Shown: positions 34,781 through 43,492, numbered from the stretch's first letter. The stretch: 64,000 nucleotides of DNA from Chitinophaga varians (GCF_014529945.1 NZ_JACVFB010000008.1:186001-250000); one strand, 5' to 3'. Numbers and translations: made by a program. The notes: a model not told the origin generated them from the sequence alone.

Positions 34781-35410
34781 TTACCTGGCGGTCCGGGGCT
34801 GATCAAAGCTCAGATATTGATCATAGGAGATCGTTTGCCAGTTGAGTAGTACGACACCACTGTCTTCATGCACGCGCAATGCACTTATGGCAGAAAGCGG
34901 GTGCTGGGAGGTGACGTCCTCTACGAAACGGCCATCGCTGCATTGATAGGTAAACCAGTAGTAAAATGCAACCATATCGTCAGGACATAGTTCTGTCAGT
35001 GGCATCGGGTGGTGGACACCATTAATACGCAGCGGCTGTTCCAGCAGCAGGGTATAATAATGTTGCAACTCGTGTATTGTTTCCATCACCAGTGGTTCGG
35101 ATGACTCATCATATACGTCTTCCACGTAGTAGCCATTTCCCTGGCGCTGTAACCGCAGACCATTTCCTGCTTCATACAATCCATTCTTACCTGTTACAGG
35201 CATAAACCCTGCAAGTTGCAATACACGAGGTGTAAGTGGTATGCCTTCCACATCTCTGAAATGCATCCAAATGGTATGCCCCCCTACGGGCGCATCAGCC
35301 AACAACAATTCTTCTCTTTCTGTATTGATACCACGAACAAACATGACACTGGCATCATCATGCAATGGACAATCCACCACATCTCCAATAGTAAAATGCG
35401 CTTTACTCAT
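34781..35410 (-). CDS. Conserved hypothetical protein
   Basis: A 209-residue soluble protein with no signal peptide. Its GC content is higher than that of its neighbours. IPLTPRVLQLAGFMP and IHELQHYYTLLLEQPLRI resemble segments of short Bacteroidota hypothetical proteins often found in phage or plasmid contexts (IPLT.L.GF and VHxLQNLYF). The function of that group is unknown. It begins MSKAHFTIGDVVDC, and the upstream gene-free region starts after it. No catalytic motif is visible. Confidence 0.7.
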   Translation of the reverse strand: MSKAHFTIGDVVDCPLHDDASVMFVRGINTEREELLLADAPVGGHTIWMHFRDVEGIPLTPRVLQLAGFMPVTGKNGLYEAGNGLRLQRQGNGYYVEDVYDESSEPLVMETIHELQHYYTLLLEQPLRINGVHHPMPLTELCPDDMVAFYYWFTYQCSDGRFVEDVTSQHPLSAISALRVHEDSGVVLLNWQTISYDQYLSFDQPRTAR

Positions 35411-36164
35411 AAACAGTTTTAGTTTTAGTTAAACGCAAATATAACGGTTGGTTTCACATCTCCAAATTCCATACAGAAAAGCCTACAGAAGATGAATTTT
35501 AAAAATGATAAACTAAAAATCATTTTGATTTTTCAAATTTCTATTTATCAGGAAAACTAACAAAATGAACAAATTTTCATCAGAACGACATACAGGAAGA
35601 TCAATGTGATCCAAAAAATATTTTTTAAATTTTTTTTCTTTTTTGTAAAAAGGCCTTTTAAGGACGCAAAATAGCGGTAGCATTAAACGAAGAGCAGTAA
35701 AAATCAGATTAACCCCTTCCAAGTACCCTCACATTTTTCAGCTTACAAAAAATAGCGGCCGGTTCCTGTTGCTTGATAAAATTGCATCTCTGTGGGAATT
35801 GACGTAACTTTTAAGCCGATACTAACAAAGCATAATTGACGAACAAATCCCGAAAAGAACCAACAAAAATTAATCAGTACTTGATAAAACCCAAAGTACC
35901 AAAAGGTTTAAGACACTACACCAGGTTACCATTTATTAACACTACCCGGAAAGATTCACGAAGCATACCAAGAGATACATTGCCAAACTTAGATCTTTAC
36001 CCCAAAAATAGCCTATGTACTCATCTGTAACTAAAGGGCCATAATATCGTTAACAGGCACACATTTGTTCTATACCACCAGACAAAGCCGAATTGAATAG
36101 TAGCATTCCAGACTTCGTTCATTTGTGGAAATGCTTCAATAAATTTTTTACATGGAGCTAGTGC
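35411..36164. other. AT-rich intergenic region; no supported gene
   Basis: About 750 bp of AT-rich sequence. Two short frames (35513-35722 minus and 35836-36030 plus) have no start context, signal peptide or similarity, and look like chance. It ends in the conserved leader of paralog D. Confidence 0.5.
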
Positions 36165-36263
36165 ACATATCGACAGGTACCATCGTTATGCCATATAGCT
36201 GAAGGGGGAAGTCGAACACCCTTAAAATAGTAGACACTTTTTATCACTCCAAAATTTAAAATG
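36165..36263 (+). promoter_or_regulatory. Conserved leader of small protein gene D
   Basis: Contains GGTACCATC, GTCGAACACCC, AGTAGACA and CTCCAAAATTTA before the ATG, in the same order and nearly the same spacing as before paralog C on the opposite strand. Confidence 0.6.
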
Positions 36264-36512
36264 ATGAAAAAGGTAACAATTCTATTTTCCGCGATTGCTG
36301 CGATCGCTGGTTTGGCAGGTGCTTATACAGTCAAATCGAATGTAGACGATAAAGTCTATCTCTGTAACTTACAAAATAATGTCTGCGATATTGCATTAAA
36401 TGCAACACTTCTACCTAATGGCGCACCGGTAGGGCAGCAACAGGTATCTACCATTATTACAGCTTGCAGTTCGACGCTGTGCACTGTAAAGAATGTCTAT
36501 CACCCATTTTAA
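36261..36512 (+). CDS. Small exported cysteine-containing protein, paralog D (DUF6520-like)
   Basis: 83 residues, or 82 if the second Met is used. Signal peptide MMKKVTILFSAIAAIAGLAG, then DKVYLCNLQNNVCDIALNATLLPNGAP and a C-terminal LCTVKNVYHPF. The motif NATLLPNG is identical to paralog B. It has four cysteines in the mature part, more than A to C. It is on the opposite strand to A to C and directly precedes paralog E (32 bp). Function unknown. Confidence 0.78.
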   Translation: MMKKVTILFSAIAAIAGLAGAYTVKSNVDDKVYLCNLQNNVCDIALNATLLPNGAPVGQQQVSTIITACSSTLCTVKNVYHPF

Positions 36513-36544
36513 TTAGTTGCTTTATTATTCCAAAGTTCACAATC

Positions 36545-36790
36545 ATGAAAAAGATAACAGTTTTATTATCCGCGATTGCAGTGATTACTACTTTGGCCGG
36601 TGCCTATGCAGCTAAATCAAATGTAAACGATAAAATTTACGTCTGTCGTATAGATGTTTGCGATTTGGAGGAGCCTTTCACTCTCCAGCCTAATGGCTCC
36701 CCTATAAAACAAGAAAAGGCGTCTACCATCCAAGGGGTTCCTTGTGGGTCGCCCTGGTGCCCTTTACGGGATATCTATGCTCCATTTTAA
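36545..36790 (+). CDS. Small exported cysteine-containing protein, paralog E (DUF6520-like)
   Basis: 81 residues from the ATG at 36545; the longer frame overlapping gene D lacks a signal peptide. MKKITVLLSAIAVITTLAG is the signal peptide. The mature part has DKIYVCRIDVCDLEEPFTLQ, PNGSP, PCGSPWCPLRDIYAPF. It is nearly identical to D through the signal peptide and the SNVxDKxYxC region, so a recent tandem duplication is likely. It has diverged in the centre: the NATLL part of the motif is lost. A co-transcript with D is likely. Confidence 0.78.
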   Translation: MKKITVLLSAIAVITTLAGAYAAKSNVNDKIYVCRIDVCDLEEPFTLQPNGSPIKQEKASTIQGVPCGSPWCPLRDIYAPF

Positions 36791-36860
36791 TCAACTGCTC
36801 CAATATCTCTGAGAAGCACAAATCTTAAAAGAAAGAGCTTCCAGGATACAAAGCTAAATT

Positions 36861-36898
36861 TAACGGCTTGAGCCCACTCCACCAGGTCCAAGCCGTTA
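36861..36898 (+). terminator. Inverted repeat after paralog E, possible terminator
   Basis: Perfect 10-bp arms TAACGGCTTG and CAAGCCGTTA with an 18-base loop. No T run follows on the plus strand, so the terminator function is uncertain. Confidence 0.4.
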
Positions 36899-36935
36899 AC
36901 TTTCCCCCTCCACTCCCAACCTATCCATTTTTTAA

Positions 36936-36943
36936 TATCTTTG
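36936..36943 (+). promoter_or_regulatory. Putative -7 box before the M48 peptidase gene
   Basis: TATCTTTG, an exact TAnnTTTG match, lies 25 bp before the ATG at 36969. Confidence 0.5.
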
Positions 36944-36968
36944 CGCCCAATACCTACGAAATAAAAAC

Positions 36969-38420
36969 ATGTCAACCTGCAGATCCCTTACCCTGTCAGC
37001 CCTGATGCTGTGCTGTCAAAGTATTGTAGCCCAAACGAAGCCCATTTACAATTTCCAGGACCTTTCCCATGCCTATTACGAAAAGCAGAAAGACTCCCTG
37101 AAGAAAGCCTGGACCTGCCCTGCTGTCTACAAAGACAAGGAGACCCAGAAAAAATACCGCGATATCTGGAACGAACGCACCGAATTTGTGACGGAAGCCA
37201 TTGACAACGACGGCTACCTGTACGAGGCGGAAATCCATTCTTATCTTGATGACATTGTCAAACAGATTGTCAAAGCTAATCCGAAGCTGTTTCCGCAGGC
37301 CCCGATGCTGCTAATAGACCGCGCTACGTCTGTCAACGCGTATGCTACCGGCGGCAACTTCCTGGCGGTGAATGTGGGGCTGCTGGCTTTCTCGCGCACC
37401 CGGGAGGAACTGGCGCTGGTGCTGGCGCATGAGATGGCGCATAATGCGCTTAGCCATCCGGAGGAGGGCATGAAGAAACGCGCGGAATGGTTTTCTTCTG
37501 ACGAATACAAACAATCCCTGAACGCCGTGCTCGACTCCCGGTACGAACGCTTTACCCGCCTGAAGAAGGTATTTGAGGGCTATTCTTTCGACAGGAGCAA
37601 ACACCAACGGTATCATGAGGGGGATGCTGATTCTATGGCCATTATCCTGCTGAAGAACAGCCATATCGGTATCGACCCTACGGTATTCCTGCGACTGGAC
37701 AGCGCCGATATCCAATACCGGCAGCCGCTGAGGAAACCGCTGAAGGAATACTTCGCGGCGTATCAGTTACAAGTGGAAGACAGCTGGATGGTGAAGCGCA
37801 CCAAAGGCCTCTCCGCCAAAGCTTACAGCTTCAATACCACCACCGCCGGCCTGGCCGACTCCCTGAAGACGCACCCCGACTGCCAGGAGCGGTACAACAA
37901 AACGAAGCACGAACAGACCAGTGGTCCGCTGACGCCCATCCCCGCCAGCCTCCGGGACAAAGCCATGAAGATGATGATCTGGAGCATCTACTGCAACGGC
38001 AACATGACGGCGGCGTTGTACCGCATCTGCCTGGAGAAAGACCGCGGCAATACCGACCCCTGGTACGATTTTATGTTCAGCAACGTGATGTCCGGGCTGT
38101 ACTACGCGGACCAGAAACTGGGCCGCTTCAATGCCATCGCGGTAAAACCCAAGGAATATATCTCCAACAGCTACTACGAGCTGGAAATGATGTTCGAGCA
38201 AATGCCCCGTGAGAAACTGGAAGCGTTCCACAACGCCCTGCAGCAGGCGCCTTTCTGGAGCAGCATGACACCCGCGGAGCATGGATTCAAATCCCTGGTC
38301 CATACCCTCGTGTCCAATGCCGACGATAATGACAAACAAAAGGCGGCGGCCAAATCTTTTACGGCCAGCTACCCCAACAGCCTGTACTGCGAATTCGCCA
38401 CACCGTTTTCAAAAAAATAA
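36969..38420 (+). CDS. M48 family metallopeptidase, exported
   Basis: A 483-residue protein with a signal peptide (residues 1-21, ending SIVAQ). The zinc motif HEMAHNALSH (His154, Glu155, His158) and the downstream HEGDADSMAI, which supplies the third zinc ligand, identify an M48 (Ste24/BepA-like) peptidase without membrane helices. BepA-type members assist outer-membrane protein quality control, and a similar periplasmic role is plausible. It is followed 33 bp later by an exported protein of unknown function, so the two may work together. Confidence 0.9.
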   Translation: MSTCRSLTLSALMLCCQSIVAQTKPIYNFQDLSHAYYEKQKDSLKKAWTCPAVYKDKETQKKYRDIWNERTEFVTEAIDNDGYLYEAEIHSYLDDIVKQIVKANPKLFPQAPMLLIDRATSVNAYATGGNFLAVNVGLLAFSRTREELALVLAHEMAHNALSHPEEGMKKRAEWFSSDEYKQSLNAVLDSRYERFTRLKKVFEGYSFDRSKHQRYHEGDADSMAIILLKNSHIGIDPTVFLRLDSADIQYRQPLRKPLKEYFAAYQLQVEDSWMVKRTKGLSAKAYSFNTTTAGLADSLKTHPDCQERYNKTKHEQTSGPLTPIPASLRDKAMKMMIWSIYCNGNMTAALYRICLEKDRGNTDPWYDFMFSNVMSGLYYADQKLGRFNAIAVKPKEYISNSYYELEMMFEQMPREKLEAFHNALQQAPFWSSMTPAEHGFKSLVHTLVSNADDNDKQKAAAKSFTASYPNSLYCEFATPFSKK

Positions 38421-38453
38421 ACTGTAACCCATCATTTATCCCAAACTACCGTC

Positions 38454-40016
38454 ATGAAACATGTTATCATCGCATGTGGCCTGCTGCTGTCAGTCATCGG
38501 CAGCACCCATGCACAAACCCGCGTATTCCGGGAAGTAGGCAATGAAATCTCGTCTTCCATGCGCGCTATTACGCAAGACGGCGCCCTGGTCGGCTACCTC
38601 GTCTTCACAGAGCTGGAGCGGGCCGACAAAGACTCGTTCAACTACAAGCTCACCATCATGGATGAGAACCTCAACGACATCGGAAAGGTGAACTTCCGGG
38701 AGATGAAGCTCGACCTGCAGTCGGTGGCCTTTGAGCAGGATGTGCTCTGCCTGGCCTATCTGAAAAGTAACCTCCTCGGCTATACGTACAACCACCGGCG
38801 GGACAAAAAAGAGGCGATCAACAAAGGTTACCTCGCCGTATACACGCAGTTCATCGACCTTACCGGAAAAATGCTAAAAACCAATACCATCAAGGTAAAC
38901 ACCGACCTGAGGGGTAACTTCAACAATGCTTCGTCTTCCATCGGAGGAGGCGGCATGAAAGAATCCCTGCGGGTCAGCAACGTTAACGGGAAAGGTTTCG
39001 CCTGTTTCTTCGGTGATGACCGCGGCAAGTTCCTCTATGCCTACGACAAAAACGGCAACCAGATCTGGCATAAAAGAGTAGGCCTCGAAGAAGCCGATTA
39101 CAACATGCTGGTATCCGGCCACGATGTTTACTTCCTGGTCCACCACAACGACCCTACTGCGGAAGGCGGCTACGCTATCCAGGGTTACGGCCTCGATGAC
39201 AGCACCACCATCTCCCGTTACAACCTGAAAGATAAAAAAGGCAACCCGCTCCGGGTACTGGCTTTCACCAACAACCCGGCTACCGGCAAACCTTTCGTGT
39301 CCGGCACCATCATTAACCCACGCAGAGGGAAAGGGCCCGTTTTCCTCCGCTCTATTGCGAAAGGGCGTTATATGGGCGTGTTCACGCTGAACGTCGACGG
39401 ACGTGGCCGTGACAGCCTTAAACCCGTTTATACCTACTGGAAAGATCAGAAGGAGCTCACCAACACAAAAGGCCGCTTTCACCACAACAAGTCTTTCCTG
39501 GCGGCAGGTCCGTCATTCAAGGATTTTTCCGGCAACACCTATTTCTCCGGCACCGCCGCCAAACGTACCATGAATACGGGACTGGTGATAGCCGAAGTAG
39601 CTACCCTGCCGCTGATCATACCGCCGCTGTATTTTCTGGGCTTCGGTGGTACCCGGAAGTTCACCTTCCGGGAAGCCATGGTACTCAAACAAACGCCGGA
39701 AGGCGCCCTGTCCCTCGACAACAGCATTAACGTAGCCAACAGCCGCGGCTATGCAGCGAAGATCACCATGGAGATGACAGACAACAAAGCCTACTACAGC
39801 GTCCACTCTCCCGAGAAGAAGGCGACGTATCTGATCATCACGGAGCAGAAAAACATTACCCTCTATCAGGTGGATGCGAAGAAGGTACTGCGCACCATCC
39901 CCCGCAAAAAGGGCAATATAGAAACCCTTATCTACCCGGCTAAAGAAGGGCACATCCTGGTAGCGGAATATGATAAAAAAGAGAAGTCAAGGCAGTTTTC
40001 GATAGAAGCGCTGTAA
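38454..40016 (+). CDS. Exported protein of unknown function next to the M48 peptidase
   Basis: A 520-residue protein with a signal peptide ending THAQ near residue 21. The body has alternating beta strands with blocks such as GYLVFTELE, YKLTIMDENLNDIG and VGLEEADYNMLVSGHDVYFLVHH, which suggests a beta-propeller or repeated beta fold. No enzymatic motif was seen. It resembles an uncharacterised Bacteroidota family I cannot name with certainty. It lies in the same direction as the M48 gene with a small gap and ends at a strong terminator, so a two-gene operon is likely. Confidence 0.8.
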   Translation: MKHVIIACGLLLSVIGSTHAQTRVFREVGNEISSSMRAITQDGALVGYLVFTELERADKDSFNYKLTIMDENLNDIGKVNFREMKLDLQSVAFEQDVLCLAYLKSNLLGYTYNHRRDKKEAINKGYLAVYTQFIDLTGKMLKTNTIKVNTDLRGNFNNASSSIGGGGMKESLRVSNVNGKGFACFFGDDRGKFLYAYDKNGNQIWHKRVGLEEADYNMLVSGHDVYFLVHHNDPTAEGGYAIQGYGLDDSTTISRYNLKDKKGNPLRVLAFTNNPATGKPFVSGTIINPRRGKGPVFLRSIAKGRYMGVFTLNVDGRGRDSLKPVYTYWKDQKELTNTKGRFHHNKSFLAAGPSFKDFSGNTYFSGTAAKRTMNTGLVIAEVATLPLIIPPLYFLGFGGTRKFTFREAMVLKQTPEGALSLDNSINVANSRGYAAKITMEMTDNKAYYSVHSPEKKATYLIITEQKNITLYQVDAKKVLRTIPRKKGNIETLIYPAKEGHILVAEYDKKEKSRQFSIEAL

Positions 40017-40029
40017 CACAGCTGCACAT

Positions 40030-40062
40030 AAAAAAAGGGATCCCGTGGGATCCCTTTTTTTA
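40030..40062. terminator. Bidirectional rho-independent terminator
   Basis: Perfect palindromic stem GGGATCCC-GT-GGGATCCC (40037-40054) with an A run before and a T run after. It serves both the exported protein gene on the left and the lipoprotein gene on the right. Confidence 0.85.
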
Positions 40063-40078
40063 TATCGCTTGATAACGT

Positions 40079-40627
40079 TTAATACGCATTCGTCACGGTC
40101 AACTCATAACTCGCTTTCGCCGATGGTATCCCTCCCAGCACTTCCAGTTTCTTGGTCAGCGTGGTGGTGGGCAGACTCACATGGAACTTACCGTCTTTGT
40201 CTCTGGTGACGGTGGCAGTAGCGGCGGTACCGCCGTAGGAGTACATGACAGCGCCGGTATTCACGGCAGTGCCCACGGTGCAGTTGATCACAATGATCCT
40301 GTTATTGGGGTCTGCGGCCAGCATCTCGTCCGAACCGAGGGTATATTGTCCTTCGCCGAGGTGACCGTGAAAGGTGATGGTGAGCGCGCTACCGGAGAAA
40401 GCTCCGTAGCTGCCACCGGTACCAACGGTGCTCACAGCGATGGCGGTGATCAGGCCGTCGGAAGGTCCCTGGGAGGATGACTGCGCCGAGGTGCCTTTTA
40501 CATAAGTGTAGTCGCCCAGTTTCCAGGTGGCATCAGCTTCAGGGGAAGCTTTGTCGTCACTTTTTTTACCACAGGAAAACAAGACAGCTGAAAACAACAC
40601 CAGCAGGAGAGGTAAGATTTTTTTCAT
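40079..40627 (-). CDS. Hypothetical lipoprotein
   Basis: A 182-residue protein with lipobox LFSC (Cys19), so it is anchored to a membrane. After a Ser/Lys linker, the mature part is rich in beta strands and small residues (STVGTGGSYGAFSGSALTITF, HGHLGEGQYTLG). No known domain was recognised. It stands alone between a bidirectional terminator and the tRNA gene. Confidence 0.8.
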   Translation of the reverse strand: MKKILPLLLVLFSAVLFSCGKKSDDKASPEADATWKLGDYTYVKGTSAQSSSQGPSDGLITAIAVSTVGTGGSYGAFSGSALTITFHGHLGEGQYTLGSDEMLAADPNNRIIVINCTVGTAVNTGAVMYSYGGTAATATVTRDKDGKFHVSLPTTTLTKKLEVLGGIPSAKASYELTVTNAY

Positions 40628-40710
40628 GATATGATTTTCGGGTTAAAATTTACTATCGCGCTTAAAGGAAAAAAGCCCCGCTGTTTTGCAACAACAGAGC
40701 TTAAAGCTTG

Positions 40711-40795
40711 CGGAGAGTCAGGGATTCGAACCCCGGGACCTGTTACAGTCAACAGTTTTCAAGACTGCCGCAATCGACCGCTCTGCCAACTCTCC
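40711..40795 (-). tRNA. tRNA-Ser (anticodon UGA)
   Basis: An 85-nt cloverleaf with matching acceptor ends GGAGAGT and ACTCTCC, TTCGAAT in the T loop, a long variable arm as expected for serine, and anticodon loop CTTGAAA. The anticodon TGA is at 40759-40761 (as tca on the plus strand). CCA is not encoded. Confidence 0.93.
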
Positions 40796-41028
40796 GTGAG
40801 ACCGCAAATGTATAAAAGGGAATGATGTAAAAAAAATTTTCTGCCCGCTTTTTTAAAAAATTTATTTCGGGAATCAACCGCCCCTGCTGCCGAACAGCAA
40901 GCAAAACACCGTCAAATCAGCCATAGCAATCACTTTCAGCGCCGATACATTTTTAGCATTATATAGCACTCTGAGTGACAAGTGATTAGCCCCGCTGGCG
41001 GGCATGTTCATTTTCCGTAATTTTAGAG

Positions 41029-41469
41029 ATGGACAATATATTCTTTGAAGGACCCGTCATGTGGTCTCAGATAGACGCCAATATGCACCTGCGGCACTCT
41101 GCCTATGCTGACTTTGCCGCACAGGCCCGACTGGCCATGCTCGAGAAAGTAGGAATGGACGCCCGCCATTTTTTGGAGCTGCACATCGGCCCCATTCTCT
41201 TCCGGGAAGAAACCATCTACCTCCGGGAGGCCAACGCCAACGATACGCTCCGTGTCACCTGCGAATTGACCAAATGCCGCCCCGACGGCTCCCGCTGGTC
41301 TGTGCGCCATGAGATATACCGGAAAGACGGCATCAAATCGGCCGTGGTAAACGTAGACGGCGCCTGGATAGATACCAAACTGCGGAAACTCACCGCGCTG
41401 TCGGATGAACTGATGGAAAAATTCCGGAGCCTCCCCCGCAGCGAGGACTTCACCGAAACGACGTCATAA
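41029..41469 (+). CDS. Acyl-CoA thioesterase family protein (hotdog fold)
   Basis: A 146-residue cytoplasmic protein. The opening FFEGPVMWSQIDANMHLRHSAYADF has the Asp-containing active-site loop of 4-hydroxybenzoyl-CoA thioesterase-like proteins, and REETIYLREANANDTLRVTCEL is the typical central strand. It would hydrolyse acyl-CoA thioesters; substrate chain is unknown. Its stop overlaps the stop of the convergent P-loop gene by six bases. Confidence 0.88.
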   Translation: MDNIFFEGPVMWSQIDANMHLRHSAYADFAAQARLAMLEKVGMDARHFLELHIGPILFREETIYLREANANDTLRVTCELTKCRPDGSRWSVRHEIYRKDGIKSAVVNVDGAWIDTKLRKLTALSDELMEKFRSLPRSEDFTETTS

Positions 41470-42000
41470 GTTATCCAGAATAAAAGCTACCCTGTCGGCA
41501 ACGCTGCCAAAAGGCACGGTCACCAGCTTATACCCATGAGCGGTATAAGCCGTCTGCATGGCCTCGTAAGTGGCCACAGCCGTGGCATAGTCCTGCTTCC
41601 GTTCTGTATCGCCCTGGTAAATCTCCTTCCAGGGCGGAAATATAAACACCCGCGGATGGTACCGCAGGGTAGTGGCTGACGTTTGCAATACCGCAGGTAC
41701 CGGCAGGTTTTCCAATGCCGAATAGCCGATCAGATCGGGAATACCCCGGTCAAAGAACACCGGCCGCCCGTCAATGGGCTGCTGCTCAAAATCCCGCAGG
41801 GCCGCTGCCAGCATCCTGTCGCGGAACAGTTCCTTATTGGCCCAGGGCAATGCTGCTCCCCCGCTGGCTACCTGCTCCTGAATAATTTGTCTTCCGGATT
41901 CGGGTATCACCGCAAATCCTTTTGCTGCAAGGGCCGTAATCACCGATGTTTTGCCCGCACCCGGACCACCGGTAAATACATACCCGTTGTGTCTGATCAT
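41464..42000 (-). CDS. P-loop NTPase (AAA_28-like)
   Basis: A 178-residue cytoplasmic protein with Walker A GGPGAGKTS near residues 11-19 and a later VFFDRGIPDLIGYS Walker-B-like/DRG segment. This is the layout of AAA_28-type ATP-binding proteins, similar to nucleoside or nicotinamide-riboside kinases. Some members phosphorylate small metabolites. The exact substrate is unknown. Its 3' end overlaps the thioesterase gene. Confidence 0.85.
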   Translation of the reverse strand: MIRHNGYVFTGGPGAGKTSVITALAAKGFAVIPESGRQIIQEQVASGGAALPWANKELFRDRMLAAALRDFEQQPIDGRPVFFDRGIPDLIGYSALENLPVPAVLQTSATTLRYHPRVFIFPPWKEIYQGDTERKQDYATAVATYEAMQTAYTAHGYKLVTVPFGSVADRVAFILDNL

Positions 42001-42094
42001 AACAATAAATAAATGGAAAATAAAAAAGAAGGCTAAATGATGATGTGGCTATTCATCTTCAGAAAAAGAGGCATAATGATACCTGATCAACAAT

Positions 42095-42118
42095 GTAGCC
42101 CAGGGCTTCTGCCCCGGG
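42095..42118 (+). repeat. REP-like element, GTAG head plus palindrome (single copy)
   Basis: GTAG (42095-42098) followed by a near-palindrome with arms CCCAGGGCT and TGCCCCGGG (two changes from the perfect form). It lies in the 280-bp gap before the hypothetical gene at 42283 and the P-loop gene, and there is no partner nearby. Confidence 0.6.
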
Positions 42119-42282
42119 AACCTGGGATAAAGGTAACAAACAATGGACGAAAGTCAAATCATCCATTAGATGATGTCTTTGGGGTACAATAATGGGAAAG
42201 GTGGGGGGAACAAATAACGGTGAGTTAAAAACAACAGATCACAAGTCCTTTTCTGCACTACAGTCAGCGGTAAATATCCATC

Positions 42283-42822
42283 TTACCAACGTGTTACCGG
42301 CTTTGCACTGGAAAACACCTGACGATCTGATTCCAACGCTTTGATGAAAGGCAGATCATTTTGTAGATACGCTCTGGAAGACTGTTCCAGGTAATTGTCC
42401 ATCTGGAAAAATTTAGCAGCCCTGGTAGCGCCCAGTATTCTGTTCATGCGCCGGAAATAACGCATTTGCAGACGGCCAAATTCAAGATCATTGTTAATGA
42501 GTTGTTTGGTCAGACTGTTCATCTTCATTTCATCCAGACAGGAAAACTCTTGATTATACATCCGTAGTAAAGCGATTCGTTCCGCCAGCCAGGGGCGTTT
42601 TTCATCTTCATACTCCAGAAAGGCATCGGTGAAAGCCTTCTGTTCTACAGGAGAGATCTGTAGAAATTCATCGTATAAGGCTCCTTTATCCTTGCCAAAA
42701 ATTTTCGTTACCAGATCCGGCTCATTGTACAAATTGGCGTCGGCAGATATGGTCGTGGCTTGGGAGAAAACTTCCAGTCCCGCTGATAGCAGGACCATCA
42801 ACAAACAAAGTGTTTTTTTCAT
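42283..42822 (-). CDS. Exported hypothetical protein
   Basis: A 179-residue protein with a signal peptide ending EVFSQ (about residue 21). The mature part is mainly helical with charged stretches (LEYEDEKRPWLAERIALLRMYNQEF, NNDLEFGRLQMRYFRRMNRILG), so a helical bundle is likely. No known domain was recognised. It stands alone, with the REP-like element downstream. Confidence 0.78.
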   Translation of the reverse strand: MKKTLCLLMVLLSAGLEVFSQATTISADANLYNEPDLVTKIFGKDKGALYDEFLQISPVEQKAFTDAFLEYEDEKRPWLAERIALLRMYNQEFSCLDEMKMNSLTKQLINNDLEFGRLQMRYFRRMNRILGATRAAKFFQMDNYLEQSSRAYLQNDLPFIKALESDRQVFSSAKPVTRW

Positions 42823-43164
42823 GTTACCTGGGTTTTTAAAGTGTTATCGGCAATCACTGCCCGCTCGCCGCGAAACTTTCATTTCTCAGGTCCTTTGTTG
42901 TAACAAAATGCACATCATCTTGACAAATATCCCTGTCCTCGCCTTACGAGGCTGGCTTACTCCTTTCGCTGCGACAGCAGTAGTATCTTTTTGCTAAAGG
43001 TTTTCTTGAAGATGTTCCGACTGGCCTGTCAGCACACCTGCCCTTGAGGATGGCAATCAGTTATGAAGTAGTGAGGCTATGGTTATGAAGTAACAAATAA
43101 AATATCTCAGGGTTACGAAGGTAAGTAGAATAACAATACAAAAACAAATTTATTTTTCAGGAAA
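42823..43164. other. Intergenic region; no gene seen
   Basis: About 340 bp. A GGTTATGAAGTA-like sequence occurs twice near 43060-43090. No reading frame is convincing. A clear terminator for the next minus-strand gene begins just after it. Confidence 0.45.
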
Positions 43165-43206
43165 AATAAAAAGGCGATAAGCCCGGTAATGCTGGACTTA
43201 TCGCCT
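43165..43206 (-). terminator. Rho-independent terminator of the 88-residue protein gene
   Basis: On the minus strand, AGGCGATAAG pairs with CTTATCGCCT (43206-43197 and 43181-43172) around a 15-base loop, followed by TTTTTA. It lies 19 bp after the stop. Confidence 0.8.
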
Positions 43207-43225
43207 CTCTCCTACGGAGAAATAT

Positions 43226-43492
43226 CTAGTTGAGTGAATGGCCATGGGCCTTTAAAAACTGGCTATGAGCCTCCTTTGTCCAAAGTTGGTAGTCATCCAA
43301 ACTAATTCCCAGTTTCTCATCTCTTACTACCTCTTTATAGTCCCGGCAATCCCAATATCCTTTCGCCAATTCCTGCACGCTCATCAATGTATCCGGCGCT
43401 GTTGATTCATATTGTTCTGAATAACTTTTGTAATTACCGATTGCCAGTTCCTGGATTTCATTCTTCACTGCTTGTACGGTTTGTTTAGCCAT
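43226..43492 (-). CDS. Small hypothetical protein
   Basis: An 88-residue soluble, acidic protein without a signal peptide, mostly helical by appearance (VQAVKNEIQELAIGN, SLDDYQLWTKEAHSQFLKAH). It has its own strong terminator, which supports it being a real gene. No family was recognised. Confidence 0.72.
   Translation of the reverse strand: MAKQTVQAVKNEIQELAIGNYKSYSEQYESTAPDTLMSVQELAKGYWDCRDYKEVVRDEKLGISLDDYQLWTKEAHSQFLKAHGHSLN

Noticed and set aside
35513..36030. Two short frames in the AT-rich gap (one per strand)
   Set aside because: Lack start context, signal peptide and similarity to the neighbouring small-protein family.
40711..40795. tRNA-Ser as an attachment site for an island
   Set aside because: No integrase or direct repeat of the tRNA 3' end was found in the window.
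42629..42997. Plus-strand frame of 122 codons
   Set aside because: It overlaps the exported-protein gene on the other strand and runs into the intergenic region; no domain is visible.
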